Below, one piece after another: positions 1 to 8,232 of a stretch of DNA of 50,124 bases; positions within the stretch are counted from its first letter, which is position 1; every line of letters begins with the position of its first letter. Below the pieces are notes generated by a model, which saw only the letters and a program-made list of their open reading frames with translations, searched no databases and had not been told where the DNA came from. A program made the translations under genes and the position numbers. This DNA is from Gemmatimonadota bacterium (GTDB lineage: Bacteria; Gemmatimonadota; Gemmatimonadetes; Gemmatimonadales; GWC2-71-9). The DNA is taken from positions 1 to 50,124 of the forward strand of contig QHUJ01000139.1 of assembly GCA_003221895.1 (NCBI GenBank), written 5' to 3'.

Positions 1-259
1 CGAGAATGGCTTCGACGAGCGCGCGGCCGAGACCTATGCGCCGGCCCCCAGGCGCGACCGCGAGATTCAGGATCTCGCCCTCATCCGCCGCGTCCAGCGC
101 GACGACATAGCCACCCACCTCACCGGCGACCTCAGCAACAAGAAACAACGCGTCGGATGCGAGGCAGTCGCGGAAATCCTGCGTGGACCAGGGATCGGCG
201 AAGACCTCCTGCTCGATCGCGTGGACAGCTGGGACATCGCCGAGTCTAGCGGAACGAAT
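1..259 (-). CDS. rimI: Ribosomal protein S18 alanine N-acetyltransferase RimI (3' end beyond window)
   Basis: GNAT-family acetyltransferase; RimI acetylates the N-terminal alanine of ribosomal protein S18. The visible N-terminal part begins RIRSARLGDVPAVHAIEQ, continues with VFADPWS, and reaches the acetyl-CoA loop as NLAVAPGGRRIGLGRALVEA (Q/RxxGxG/A type). It lies directly after tsaB, a classic tsaB-rimI order, overlapping it by about 14 bases. The C-terminal part is outside the window. No ATG, GTG or TTG lies between the upstream in-frame TGA (295-293) and the conserved start of the protein. The listed start is an ATT at 259-257. An indel in the 5-base G run near 266-270 could instead join this frame to an ATG at 291. 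Family identity is clear; the start is not. Confidence 0.8.
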   Translation of the reverse strand, partial: MRSARLGDVPAVHAIEQEVFADPWSTQDFRDCLASDALFLVAEVAGEVGGYVVALDAADEGEILNLAVAPGGRRIGLGRALVEAIL

Positions 260-944
260 GCGGAAGGGGGCGACCGTGGCGACTCTCCCATTTCACTTGC
301 GCTTCGGCGGGACGTCCATACACCGGCTCACCGGTTGCCGGATACCCCACCAGCGGAGCCAGGGCAAGCAGCCCAGCGGCGGCGCCGCCACGGGATTCCA
401 TTCCGACCGGCGGCCGCCCAATCCAGTCTGCGATTTCCCGCTCGTAGCGCTCGGCACCATCCGCGACAACCGCCAGAGCCGGGACCGCGGGAGCCATTCG
501 GGCGAGCTCCGCTATTGTGAAGAGACCGGGGGCGACGAGTGTTTCGAGCCTGCCGTCCGGAAAGCCATAGATCGCGCCGAACACCTGCCCGCGCAGCGCA
601 TCGAAACAGACCAGGACAGGACCGGCGGTACCGGCGGCGTTTTCGTACGCGGCGGCGTGCAGTGTCGGAACGGCAAGGATCGGAAGCTGGTGCTCGTGCG
701 CGAGGCCCTTGGCAGCTGCCCAACCGATGCGCAGCCCCGTAAAGCTGCCGGGACCATCTCCAACGACTATCCCCTCGAGCTCGTCCATGCGTGTTTTGCC
801 GAGGACCCGCTTGATAATCGGTAGTAACTGCGCGGCGTGCTGCCGAGACCCGACGGAGTAGTCCCCGCCGCCGGCTTTCCAAGTGCCGAGTGCCACGCTC
901 GCGACGTCCGTCGTCGTATCGATAGCAAGCCATGGCTTCTTCAC
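246..944 (-). CDS. tsaB: tRNA t6A37 threonylcarbamoyl complex subunit TsaB
   Basis: TsaB is the ASKHA-fold partner of TsaD in the TsaB-TsaD-TsaE complex that places threonylcarbamoyl on A37 of ANN-decoding tRNAs. The protein has about 232 residues, the usual length. It begins with the family N-terminus [18 protein letters not shown] and has the conserved GDGPGSFTGLRIG segment near residues 62-74. I chose the GTG at 944 because it overlaps the tsaE stop as GTGA and puts the ASKHA strand at the N-terminus; the longer open frame upstream has no family similarity. Its neighbours tsaE (before) and rimI (after) confirm the assignment. Confidence 0.93.
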   Translation of the reverse strand: MKKPWLAIDTTTDVASVALGTWKAGGGDYSVGSRQHAAQLLPIIKRVLGKTRMDELEGIVVGDGPGSFTGLRIGWAAAKGLAHEHQLPILAVPTLHAAAYENAAGTAGPVLVCFDALRGQVFGAIYGFPDGRLETLVAPGLFTIAELARMAPAVPALAVVADGAERYEREIADWIGRPPVGMESRGGAAAGLLALAPLVGYPATGEPVYGRPAEAQVKWESRHGRPLPHSFR

Positions 945-1354
945 ACTGCCGCCGTTTCGTCGACCACGCGCCGCGCCGGATCTGTATCGTACGACAACTG
1001 AAAATGGCGATCCAGCGCCGGTGCCCATGCCCCCGCCCGCTCCGGCCATTCGATCAGAATGATGGCGCGCTCGCGAACCATATCGTCGAAACCGAGATCG
1101 CGCGCTTCGTCGGGTTGGCGCAGGCGATAACAGTCGACGTGGTAGACCGGCGCGGTATCGGAGTCATAATGATGCACGAGCGCGTAGGTGGGGCTGGTCG
1201 CGCGAGCGCGGGCACCGAGGCCGCGGCAGATCGCCTGCACGAGCGTCGTCTTGCCGGTGCCGAGCTCGCCGGACAGCCCAATTACCGCGGGCGCGGTGAG
1301 CTGGGCGCCGAGCTCCTCACCGAACCGGCTGAGCTCGTTCGCGGAGAGGCGCAT
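941..1354 (-). CDS. tsaE: tRNA t6A37 biosynthesis ATPase TsaE
   Basis: TsaE is a small P-loop ATPase that regulates or resets the TsaB-TsaD complex during t6A synthesis. The 137-residue protein has the Walker A motif GELGTGKTT at about residues 29-37, the [10 protein letters not shown] switch-like motif and the HVDCYRL segment, all diagnostic. The end of the protein carries the W-rich IEWPERAG segment. It overlaps uvrB by 38 bases at its start and tsaB by 4 bases at its end, so the genes are likely co-transcribed and translationally coupled. Confidence 0.94.
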   Translation of the reverse strand: MRLSANELSRFGEELGAQLTAPAVIGLSGELGTGKTTLVQAICRGLGARARATSPTYALVHHYDSDTAPVYHVDCYRLRQPDEARDLGFDDMVRERAIILIEWPERAGAWAPALDRHFQLSYDTDPARRVVDETAAV

Positions 1355-3323
1355 CGGCCTTGAGCTCGAGCAATTGATCGCGCAACACCGCGGCCAGCTC
1401 GAAATCCAACTCCTCGGCCGCGGCCTGCATTTGCTGCTCGAGCAGCCGGATCAGCGCGTCGCGCTCCCGCGCGTCGGCGGGACGCTGCACCGCGCCCGGC
1501 GCAGGCTTGCCGACGCGCGCGTCGGCCACGCGCGTGACAAAGCGGATGTCGCCCACCGACTTCACGATCGACCGCGGGGTGATCCCGTGCTCGATGTTGT
1601 AGGCAAGCTGCGTCTCTCGCCGCCGGTTCATCTCGCTTAAGGCGCGATCCATCGAACCGGTGACGCGATCGGCGTACAGAATGGCCCGACCGCTCAGGTG
1701 ACGTGCCGCGCGCCCTACAGTCTGAATGAGGGAGCGGTCCGAGCGCAGGAACCCTTCCTGGTCGGCGTCCAGTACCGCGACGAGGGACACTTCGGGAAGA
1801 TCGAGACCTTCGCGCAACAGATTGATCCCCACCAGGACGTCGAATTCGCCCAGCCGGAGTCCCCGGATGATCTCGACGCGTTCGATCGCGTCGATCTCGG
1901 AGTGGAGATACCGGACCCGCACGCCGTGCTGCTGCAGGTAATCGGTGAGATCCTCCGCCATGCGCTTGGTGAGGGTGGTGACCAGCACGCGCTCGTTCTT
2001 CTTCTCGCGCTGGCGAATCTCGTTCAGCAGGTCGTCCACCTGGCCGGCGACCGGGCGGATTTCGACCTCCGGGTCCACCAGGCCGGTCGGCCGGATGATC
2101 TGCTCGACGATCACGCCGCCGGAGAGACGCAGCTCATCCTCGCCCGGGGTCGCGGAGACGAACATGATGCGCGGCACCAGGCCCATGAACTCGTCATAGC
2201 GGAGCGGCCGGTTGTCGAGGGCCGACGGCAGCCGGAAGCCGTAGTCCACGAGCGTCTGCTTGCGGGAGCGGTCGCCTTCGTACATCGCCCCCAGCTGCGG
2301 CAGCGTCTGGTGCGACTCATCGAGGACGCACAGATAGTCGTCCGGGAAGTAATCGAGCAGGCAGGCGGGGCGCTCTCCCGGCTGCCGGCCGCTGAAGTGA
2401 CGCGAGTAGTTCTCGATCCCCGCGCACCGGCCCACCTCGAGCAGCATGTCGATGTCGAACTGCGTGCGCGACTCCAGGCGCTGCGCCTCGAGCAGCTTGT
2501 TGTGCTGGCGCAGCTCCGCCAGCCGCAGGCGCAGCTCGTCCCGGATCGATTTGACCGCGCGCTCGATCGTCGGCCGCTGCGTCACGAAGTGCGTCGCCGG
2601 GTACACCGCGCAGCGCTCCAGCTCGATGATCACGTTTCCCGTGAGCGGATCGATCTTGGCGATGCGCTCGATCACGTCGCCCCAGAACTCGACGCGCACG
2701 GCCTGCTCGTCGTAGGCGGGGAAGATCTCCACGGTATCGCCGCGCACCCGGAAAGTGCCGCGCTCGAACCCGATGTCGTTGCGCTGATACTGGATCGCGA
2801 CGAGGTCGGCGAGGAGCGCGTCGCGGCCGCGGGATTCGCCTTTGGTGGCCGTGACGAGGAGCTCGCGATACAACTCGGGATCCCCCAGGCCGTAGATCGC
2901 CGAGACGCTGGCGACGATGACGACGTCGTCACGCTCCATCAGGCTCGACGTCGCCCGCAGCCGCAGCCGCTCGATGTCGTCGTTGATCGACGAGTCCTTG
3001 GCGATATACGTGTCGGTCGCCGGAACGTAGGCTTCGGGCTGGTAGTAGTCGTAGTACGAGATGAAGAACTCGACGGCGCTCGCCGGAAACAGCGTCTTGA
3101 GCTCGCCGTAGAGCTGGGCCGCGAGCGTCTTGTTGTGGGACAGCACCAGCGTGGGACGGCCCAAGTCGGCGATGACGTGCGCCACGGTCATCGTCTTTCC
3201 GGAGCCGGTCACACCGAGCAGCGTCTGATACTTGTCGCCGCGCCGCAGGCCGGCGCTCAGCTCGCGAATGGCACGCGGCTGATCACCCGCCGGCGGCGGG
3301 GACGATCCAAGCCGAAAGGGCAT
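1317..3323 (-). CDS. uvrB: UvrABC excinuclease subunit B
   Basis: UvrB is the damage-verifying helicase-like subunit of nucleotide excision repair; it is loaded by UvrA and recruits UvrC. The 668 residues match the family length. Walker A is GVTGSGKT at residues 37-44. The damage-probing beta-hairpin follows as [14 protein letters not shown], then the DESH box, the helicase C-terminal block ([17 protein letters not shown]), and a C-terminal UVR domain ([19 protein letters not shown]) that contacts UvrC. The ATG at 3323 lies 11 bases after rel. Nothing appears degenerate. Confidence 0.97.
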   Translation of the reverse strand: MPFRLGSSPPPAGDQPRAIRELSAGLRRGDKYQTLLGVTGSGKTMTVAHVIADLGRPTLVLSHNKTLAAQLYGELKTLFPASAVEFFISYYDYYQPEAYVPATDTYIAKDSSINDDIERLRLRATSSLMERDDVVIVASVSAIYGLGDPELYRELLVTATKGESRGRDALLADLVAIQYQRNDIGFERGTFRVRGDTVEIFPAYDEQAVRVEFWGDVIERIAKIDPLTGNVIIELERCAVYPATHFVTQRPTIERAVKSIRDELRLRLAELRQHNKLLEAQRLESRTQFDIDMLLEVGRCAGIENYSRHFSGRQPGERPACLLDYFPDDYLCVLDESHQTLPQLGAMYEGDRSRKQTLVDYGFRLPSALDNRPLRYDEFMGLVPRIMFVSATPGEDELRLSGGVIVEQIIRPTGLVDPEVEIRPVAGQVDDLLNEIRQREKKNERVLVTTLTKRMAEDLTDYLQQHGVRVRYLHSEIDAIERVEIIRGLRLGEFDVLVGINLLREGLDLPEVSLVAVLDADQEGFLRSDRSLIQTVGRAARHLSGRAILYADRVTGSMDRALSEMNRRRETQLAYNIEHGITPRSIVKSVGDIRFVTRVADARVGKPAPGAVQRPADARERDALIRLLEQQMQAAAEELDFELAAVLRDQLLELKADAPLRERAQPVR

Positions 3324-3334
3324 AGAGAAGAAAC

Positions 3335-5512
3335 TTAACCGGAGACGACTTCAGCAGAGCCGGAATCGCGGCGGGCGATTTCGGTCACGCCCTTCACCTT
3401 GCGAACCGCCTTCAGGACCTTGTGCAGGTGGGTGTGATTCTCAACCTCGACCAGCACCGACCCGTACACCACGCCGTCTTTCGAGGCCAACTCGGCGCTC
3501 CGGATGTTCGTCCCGGTGCCGCTGATGGCTTCGCAGATGTCGGCATACAGCCCGCGGCGGTCCTCGCCGCTCACGGCCAGCCGCACGACGAACGTCTCGC
3601 CCTCCACTTCCTGCCAATCGATTTCGACCCGCCGTTCCTCGTCGCCCGACAGCGTGAGCAGGTTGGGACAGTCGTTGCGGTGAATGGAGATGCCGCGTCC
3701 CTGCGTCACGTAGCCCACCACGGGATCGCCGGGCACCGGCTGGCAGCACTGGGCGTAGCGGACCATGAGGCCCTCGACGCCGTGAATCTTGATGCCCCGG
3801 CCGAGGCGCAGCCGCTCGATGACGCGTCCAAAGGCCGTCGGCTTCGGCGCGTGGGTCTCGTCGGCCGGTAGGTCGGGGTAGACCGCTTTCAACACCTGGC
3901 TGAGCTGTACGTCGCCGCGTCCAATCGCCGCTTCCACCTGCTCCGCCCCCGTCAGCGACATCGTCGACGCCGCCTGCGCAAGCTGCTCCGGCGTCGGCAG
4001 ACCGAGACGGCGGCGGCGCACCTCACGCGCCAGGATCTCGCGTCCGAGGGTCACGCTGCGCTCCTGCTCTTCCTGCTTGATCCATTGCCGGATCTTCTGG
4101 CGGGCGCGGCCCGTCTGGACGTGGGCCAGCCAGTCGCGCGATGGCTTCGCCTGCGCGCTCGTCAGCACCTCGACCGTGTCGCCGTTGCGCAGCGGGCGAT
4201 GCAGCGGCGCGATGCGGCCGTTGACGCGCGCGCCATTCGTGTGCTGGCCGACCTCGGTGTGCACCAGGAACGCAAAGTCGATCGGGGTAGCGCCCTTCGG
4301 CAGCCGCTTGACGTCCCCGCGCGGCGTGAAGACGAAGATCTCGTCCTGATACAGGTCGATCTTCAGGAACTCGAGGAACTCCTCGGGGCTGTGCGCGTCC
4401 TGCTGCAGCTCGATCAGCTGGCGGAACCACGAGAGATGGTGGTCCAGCTCGTCGGGACTCTTGCCGTTTTCCTTGTAGAGCCAGTGCGCCGCGATACCGT
4501 ATTCCGCCGTGCGATGCATGTCACGGGTGCGGATCTGGATCTCGTACAGCTGGCCGCCCGGTCCGAACACGGTGGTGTGCAACGATTGGTAGCCGTTCGA
4601 TTTCGGACTCGCGATATAGTCCTTGATCCGCTCCTGGAGAGGCGTCCACGTGTGATGGATGATGCCGAGCACGTGGTAGCAATCGGTGATGGTGTTCACC
4701 AGCACGCGCACCGCGAGCAAATCGTAGATCTCCTCGAACGGCTTGCCGCGTTTCTTCATCTTCTTGAAAATTGACCAGAGGTTCTTGGGCCGGCCCACGA
4801 TGTCCCAACCCGCGATCGCGGCCCGCCGCAGCTCGTCGGAGAGCGGCGCGCGCATCCGCTCGATGGTGCGGTCGCGCTCCACGCGCCGGGCCTTCACCTG
4901 GCGTGCGAGCGCCTTGTACTCCTCCGGCTCGAGATACTTGAACGACAGATCCTCGAGCTCGGCTTTCACACCGGCCATGCCGAAGCGGTGCGCGAGCGGC
5001 GCATACAGCTCCCGCGTCTCCAGCGCGATGCGCTTGCGCTTCTCCTCCGGCAGCGGATCCAGTGTACGCATGTTGTGCAGCCGGTCCGCGAGTTTGATGA
5101 TGATCACGCGCGCATCACGCGCCACCGACATCAGCAGCTTGCGATAGTTCTCGGCCTGCTCTTCGGCGGTCGAGCGGAAGGTCAGCGCCTTGATCTTGGT
5201 GAGGCCGTCGACAAGGTCGGCGACTTCGTTGCCGAAGTCGCGGCGCAGCTTCTCGAGCGTGACGTCGGAATCTTCGACGACGTCGTGCAACAGCGCAGCC
5301 GCGATGGTCGTGGTATCCATCTGCTGCTCGGCGAGAATTGTGGCGACCGCCACGCTGTGGGAGACGAAGTCGTCCCCCGACATGCGCTTCTGGCCCTGAT
5401 GCGCCTGCGCGCTCACGCGGTAGGCGCGCGACAGCACGTCGAGATCCAGCCGATCTCGCTGGGCCGCGACCGCCTCCGCCAGCTCAGGTGCCAGAATCGC
5501 CGTGCTCGTCAC
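3335..5512 (-). CDS. rel: Bifunctional (p)ppGpp synthetase/hydrolase (Rel/SpoT family)
   Basis: A long RSH enzyme (725 residues) that makes and degrades the alarmone (p)ppGpp. Domain order: N-terminal HD hydrolase with intact HDVVEDS; synthetase domain with YQSLHTTV and EIQIRT; TGS domain ([16 protein letters not shown]); a helical/zinc-finger-like region containing [12 protein letters not shown]; and a C-terminal ACT domain. The synthetase carries RIKD, the RxKD signature of bifunctional Rel/SpoT enzymes, instead of the ExDD of RelA-only synthetases. With the intact HD box this argues for both activities. It starts at GTG, overlapping the radC stop as GTGA. Confidence 0.95.
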   Translation of the reverse strand: MTSTAILAPELAEAVAAQRDRLDLDVLSRAYRVSAQAHQGQKRMSGDDFVSHSVAVATILAEQQMDTTTIAAALLHDVVEDSDVTLEKLRRDFGNEVADLVDGLTKIKALTFRSTAEEQAENYRKLLMSVARDARVIIIKLADRLHNMRTLDPLPEEKRKRIALETRELYAPLAHRFGMAGVKAELEDLSFKYLEPEEYKALARQVKARRVERDRTIERMRAPLSDELRRAAIAGWDIVGRPKNLWSIFKKMKKRGKPFEEIYDLLAVRVLVNTITDCYHVLGIIHHTWTPLQERIKDYIASPKSNGYQSLHTTVFGPGGQLYEIQIRTRDMHRTAEYGIAAHWLYKENGKSPDELDHHLSWFRQLIELQQDAHSPEEFLEFLKIDLYQDEIFVFTPRGDVKRLPKGATPIDFAFLVHTEVGQHTNGARVNGRIAPLHRPLRNGDTVEVLTSAQAKPSRDWLAHVQTGRARQKIRQWIKQEEQERSVTLGREILAREVRRRRLGLPTPEQLAQAASTMSLTGAEQVEAAIGRGDVQLSQVLKAVYPDLPADETHAPKPTAFGRVIERLRLGRGIKIHGVEGLMVRYAQCCQPVPGDPVVGYVTQGRGISIHRNDCPNLLTLSGDEERRVEIDWQEVEGETFVVRLAVSGEDRRGLYADICEAISGTGTNIRSAELASKDGVVYGSVLVEVENHTHLHKVLKAVRKVKGVTEIARRDSGSAEVVSG

Positions 5513-6198
5513 AACAGTCCTGCCTCCGCGAAACTCACGTACCGCTCGCCTCCGCCGCCCACGATCACATGATCGTACACCGGTACGTCCAGAACCCGTC
5601 CTGCTTCGACCAGCTGCCGAGTCACCGCTCGATCGTCGGCCGAGGGCGTCGGATCGCCGCTCGGGTGGTTATGCACCACGATGATCCCGGCCGCCGCCTC
5701 GGCAATCGCCGCCCGAAATACCTCCCGCGGGTGCACGAGCGAGCTATTCAGAATCCCCCGCGTAATCAACAAATCGGCCAGAATCTGGCTCTGGCTGCCC
5801 AGGGCGAGGACATGGAATTCCTCGACCGCGAGATCCCGCAGCGCCTGGGCATAGTAGCGCTGCACATCCCCGGGCCCGCGGATCCGCTCGGGCGGCGGCT
5901 CTGTTTCGGCGCCTACTCGACGGCCCAGCTCGATCGCTGCCGCGAGGCGAGCCGCCTTGATTCGGCCTACGCCCGGAATCCGGGCCACCTCAGCCCACGG
6001 CCTCATCGCGAGGCGCCGCAACGACCCATCGGCCCGGGCGAGGACCTCCCCCGCCACGGCCAGCGCATCCCGTCCCCGTATCCCTGTACCTAGGAGAATG
6101 GCCAACAGCTCCTGCCCCGTCAACGCGCCGGGCCCCACGGCCCAGAAACGCTCGCGGGGTCGGTCGCGTTCGAGGTGCTCGGAAAGACGCAGCGGCAT
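5509..6198 (-). CDS. radC: RadC family protein (JAB/MPN metalloprotease fold)
   Basis: The 229 residues have an N-terminal helix-hairpin-helix region (ARIPGVGRIKAARLAAAIEL) and a C-terminal JAB/MPN domain. The zinc-binding motif HNHPSGDPTPSADD sits near residues 174-187, matching HxH-x7-S-x2-D. The first gene of the minus-strand run with rel and uvrB; its ATG at 6198 faces the plus-strand PAP2 gene across a 173-base divergent region. The cellular role of the family is unsettled despite the historical DNA-repair name, so the call is by family only. Confidence 0.93.
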   Translation of the reverse strand: MPLRLSEHLERDRPRERFWAVGPGALTGQELLAILLGTGIRGRDALAVAGEVLARADGSLRRLAMRPWAEVARIPGVGRIKAARLAAAIELGRRVGAETEPPPERIRGPGDVQRYYAQALRDLAVEEFHVLALGSQSQILADLLITRGILNSSLVHPREVFRAAIAEAAAGIIVVHNHPSGDPTPSADDRAVTRQLVEAGRVLDVPVYDHVIVGGGGERYVSFAEAGLL

Positions 6199-6258
6199 GG
6201 GATGACGCTAAGGCGTGGGCACCGCGACTACATACCCATTTCTATGCCGTGCGGCTCC

Positions 6259-6287
6259 TTACGATGAGCGGTAGCTGGTGCGATAAT
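6259..6287 (+). promoter_or_regulatory. Candidate sigma70-type promoter for the PAP2 lipoprotein gene
   Basis: TTACGA at 6259-6264 and GATAAT at 6282-6287 are separated by 17 bases. The -10 matches 5 of 6 consensus bases; the -35 only 3 of 6. It lies in the divergent gap 6199-6371, about 80 bases before the ATG at 6372. That gene also has a strong Shine-Dalgarno GGAGG at 6363-6367, 4 bases before the ATG. I found no equally good match for the opposite (radC) direction. Confidence 0.4.
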
Positions 6288-6371
6288 GGCTCTGCCACCC
6301 CGTGCTTTGCCCCTCCCCCAATCCACGAGGCGACGCTGTCCGTGTCGTCCCCCTGACCTCGTGGAGGAATC

Positions 6372-7607
6372 ATGCGTGCCCGATCCGCTAGAATAACCGC
6401 GCTGCTTGGCGCCATCGCCGTTGTGGCGGCGTGCAATGACCAATCGCCGGCCCCAACCGGGCTCGGTATTACCGCGTTCCGCAGTGGGCTGCCGTTCAAC
6501 AACGCGCTCGCGAGTCCGGCCTGGCAGGCGTTGGCGGCAGCACGTTTCATAGGCCCGACGCCTCCCACGGGCTCGTTGAACCCGCTTCAATCCGCGCACG
6601 CCTATGCCCTGCTCGGCGTTGCGCAGTATCTCGCCGTGCAAGAAGCGGATGCCGCAGCCGGTAGTAACGGGCGGAGTCAGCTGGAGGCCGAGCGAGGCGC
6701 GGTGGCGGGAGCATCCGCGGCTGTGTTGACCTATCTCTTCCCGGGTTCCACTCGGTCATTCGAGGATCTGGTTACCGCGCAAGCCAGCGCGGGTCCCGGG
6801 CAACCGCATCCGTGGTTCGCCCGCGGCGAGGCGATCGGTCGAGCGGTCGGGGCCGGCATCGTCACACGAGCCCGGAGCGACGGGTTTGGTCTCCCGATCA
6901 ACCCCGCGCCGCCGATCGGCCCCGGATTTTGGACGACGAACGCGCCCGGGCTACCAGTCGCAGGCGGAGACATGCTGGGAGTCACGCCGTGGTTCCTCAC
7001 GTCAGCGAACCAGTTCCGGCCGGGTCCGCCGGCGGCGTTCGGCTCTGCCGAGTTTCTAGCCGCGCTTGCGGAGATACGGACGATCTCCGACACCCGCACC
7101 GCGACACAGATTCAGACCGCCGCCTATTGGGCGCTGAACGCCGGGACAGTTACCGCGGCGGGCTACTGGCTTCAAGTCGCGACGGATGACATCAACGCGC
7201 GCGGGCTATCCGAACGTGAAGCGACACACGTCTACGCACTGACCAGCGCTGTGATGTTCGACGCGGGAATCGGCTGCTGGGATGCAAAACTCTACTACTG
7301 GTTGGTGCGGCCGTGGAAGGCGGACCCGCTCATCACCACCACCACCGCCGTTGGCAAGCCCAACCATCCGTCCTATCCCTCCGGGCACAGCTGCGTCTCG
7401 TCGTCCGGCGCGGAAGTCATCAGTACCTTCTTCCCCGAGCAACGTGCGCAGTTGGCGGCGATGGTCGAAGAGGCGGGGCTGTCACGCATGTACGGCGGCA
7501 TTCACTATCGGTTCGACATCGAGGCTGGACAGGCGCTGGGTCGTAACGTGGCGCGGTTTGCGATCGCCGCAGACGCATCGGGCAATTCAGTGCTCACTCC
7601 ACACTAG
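6372..7607 (+). CDS. PAP2 / vanadium-haloperoxidase-like phosphatase lipoprotein
   Basis: A 411-residue protein with a lipoprotein signal (VVAAC at about residues 17-21), so probably anchored on the outer face of the inner membrane or in the outer membrane. The C-terminal third carries all three PAP2/vanadium-haloperoxidase active-site motifs: KLYYWLVRP (KxxxxxxRP, near residue 305), PSGH (near residue 337) and SRMYGGIHYRFD (SRxxxxxHxxxD, near residues 371-382). The first 280 residues are mostly helical, as in vanadium-dependent haloperoxidase-related secreted proteins, and unlike short membrane-embedded PAP2 lipid phosphatases. Phosphatase or haloperoxidase activity cannot be told apart from sequence alone. 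The only close partner is the small lipoprotein gene downstream. Confidence 0.85.
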   Translation: MRARSARITALLGAIAVVAACNDQSPAPTGLGITAFRSGLPFNNALASPAWQALAAARFIGPTPPTGSLNPLQSAHAYALLGVAQYLAVQEADAAAGSNGRSQLEAERGAVAGASAAVLTYLFPGSTRSFEDLVTAQASAGPGQPHPWFARGEAIGRAVGAGIVTRARSDGFGLPINPAPPIGPGFWTTNAPGLPVAGGDMLGVTPWFLTSANQFRPGPPAAFGSAEFLAALAEIRTISDTRTATQIQTAAYWALNAGTVTAAGYWLQVATDDINARGLSEREATHVYALTSAVMFDAGIGCWDAKLYYWLVRPWKADPLITTTTAVGKPNHPSYPSGHSCVSSSGAEVISTFFPEQRAQLAAMVEEAGLSRMYGGIHYRFDIEAGQALGRNVARFAIAADASGNSVLTPH

Positions 7608-7627
7608 AGACGCGCTCCACGCAACGA

Positions 7628-7655
7628 GTAGGGGCACGACATGGCGTGCCCCTAC
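7628..7655. repeat. Perfect REP-like hairpin
   Basis: A perfect inverted repeat: an 11-base stem GTAGGGGCACG (7628-7638), a 6-base loop (7639-7644) and CGTGCCCCTAC (7645-7655). It lies in the 81-base gap between the PAP2 lipoprotein and the next lipoprotein gene. No T-run follows on either strand, so it is not a standard intrinsic terminator. GTAGGGGC...GCCCCTAC palindromes resemble REP/BIME-type dispersed elements of other bacteria (general knowledge, not checked here). It could stabilise the upstream mRNA end or dampen read-through into the downstream gene. Confidence 0.6.
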
Positions 7656-7688
7656 AAGGCGCCTACATCAATCCTCACGGAGGTAACG

Positions 7689-8228
7689 ATGAACCGCACA
7701 TGTGCTGCTCTCACGATTCTCGCCGCGCTACTCGCGGCCTGCTCGGTTGATCGAGCGGCGCCAACCTCAGCGGTGGCAGCCGTCGGCGGCGCGACGCCCA
7801 CGCCATCCATAAGCGCGAGCAGCTGGGGGCCGGAAACGCCACCATTCAACAACGAAATCATCTTGCGCGATGTCACCGGGGGAGGCGGCTTCGGACACGT
7901 GAAGTTTCGCCAACCTAACGACGACAACCTGACCGTCCTTTTGGACACGTGGGTGCGCGATCTCGCGCCCAACACGAGCTACCGGTTACAACGCGCGGTG
8001 GACACGGATATCAACGACGATTGCACGGGAACAGCGTGGCTGACGCTGGGCCAAGGAGCAACGCCGGCCGCAATCGTCACCGATGACCGGGGCACGGGCC
8101 GGGCAGCGCTCTTCCGGACCCTAACCGCGCCGCTTGGGGCGACGTTCGACATCCATTTTCGCGTGATCGACCAGTCGAATGCGGTGGTGCTCGAGAGCGC
8201 CTGCTATCAGTTCGTGGTGACGCAGTAA
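7689..8228 (+). CDS. Hypothetical lipoprotein
   Basis: A 179-residue protein starting at the ATG at 7689, supported by GGAGG at 7679-7683 and by a lipoprotein signal (MNRTCAALTILAALLAAC) directly after it; the longer in-frame ATG at 7641 falls inside the hairpin loop and is rejected. The mature part looks beta-rich (HVKFRQPNDDNLTVLLDTWV, then TSYRLQRAVD) and has a Cys pair, DDCTGTAW and ESACYQF, that could form a disulfide. I do not recognise a named family. It ends 4 bases from the convergent secA stop, with no room for a separate terminator. Confidence 0.8.
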   Translation: MNRTCAALTILAALLAACSVDRAAPTSAVAAVGGATPTPSISASSWGPETPPFNNEIILRDVTGGGGFGHVKFRQPNDDNLTVLLDTWVRDLAPNTSYRLQRAVDTDINDDCTGTAWLTLGQGATPAAIVTDDRGTGRAALFRTLTAPLGATFDIHFRVIDQSNAVVLESACYQFVVTQ

Positions 8229-8232
8229 ACCG

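Noticed and set aside
1698-3338. Long plus-strand open frame (546 codons) opposite uvrB
   Set aside because: Antisense shadow of uvrB; composition is His/Asp/Arg-rich with no recognisable domain, as expected for the reverse of a GC-rich coding strand.
7628-7655. Hairpin as intrinsic terminator
   Set aside because: No T-run on either strand after the stem.
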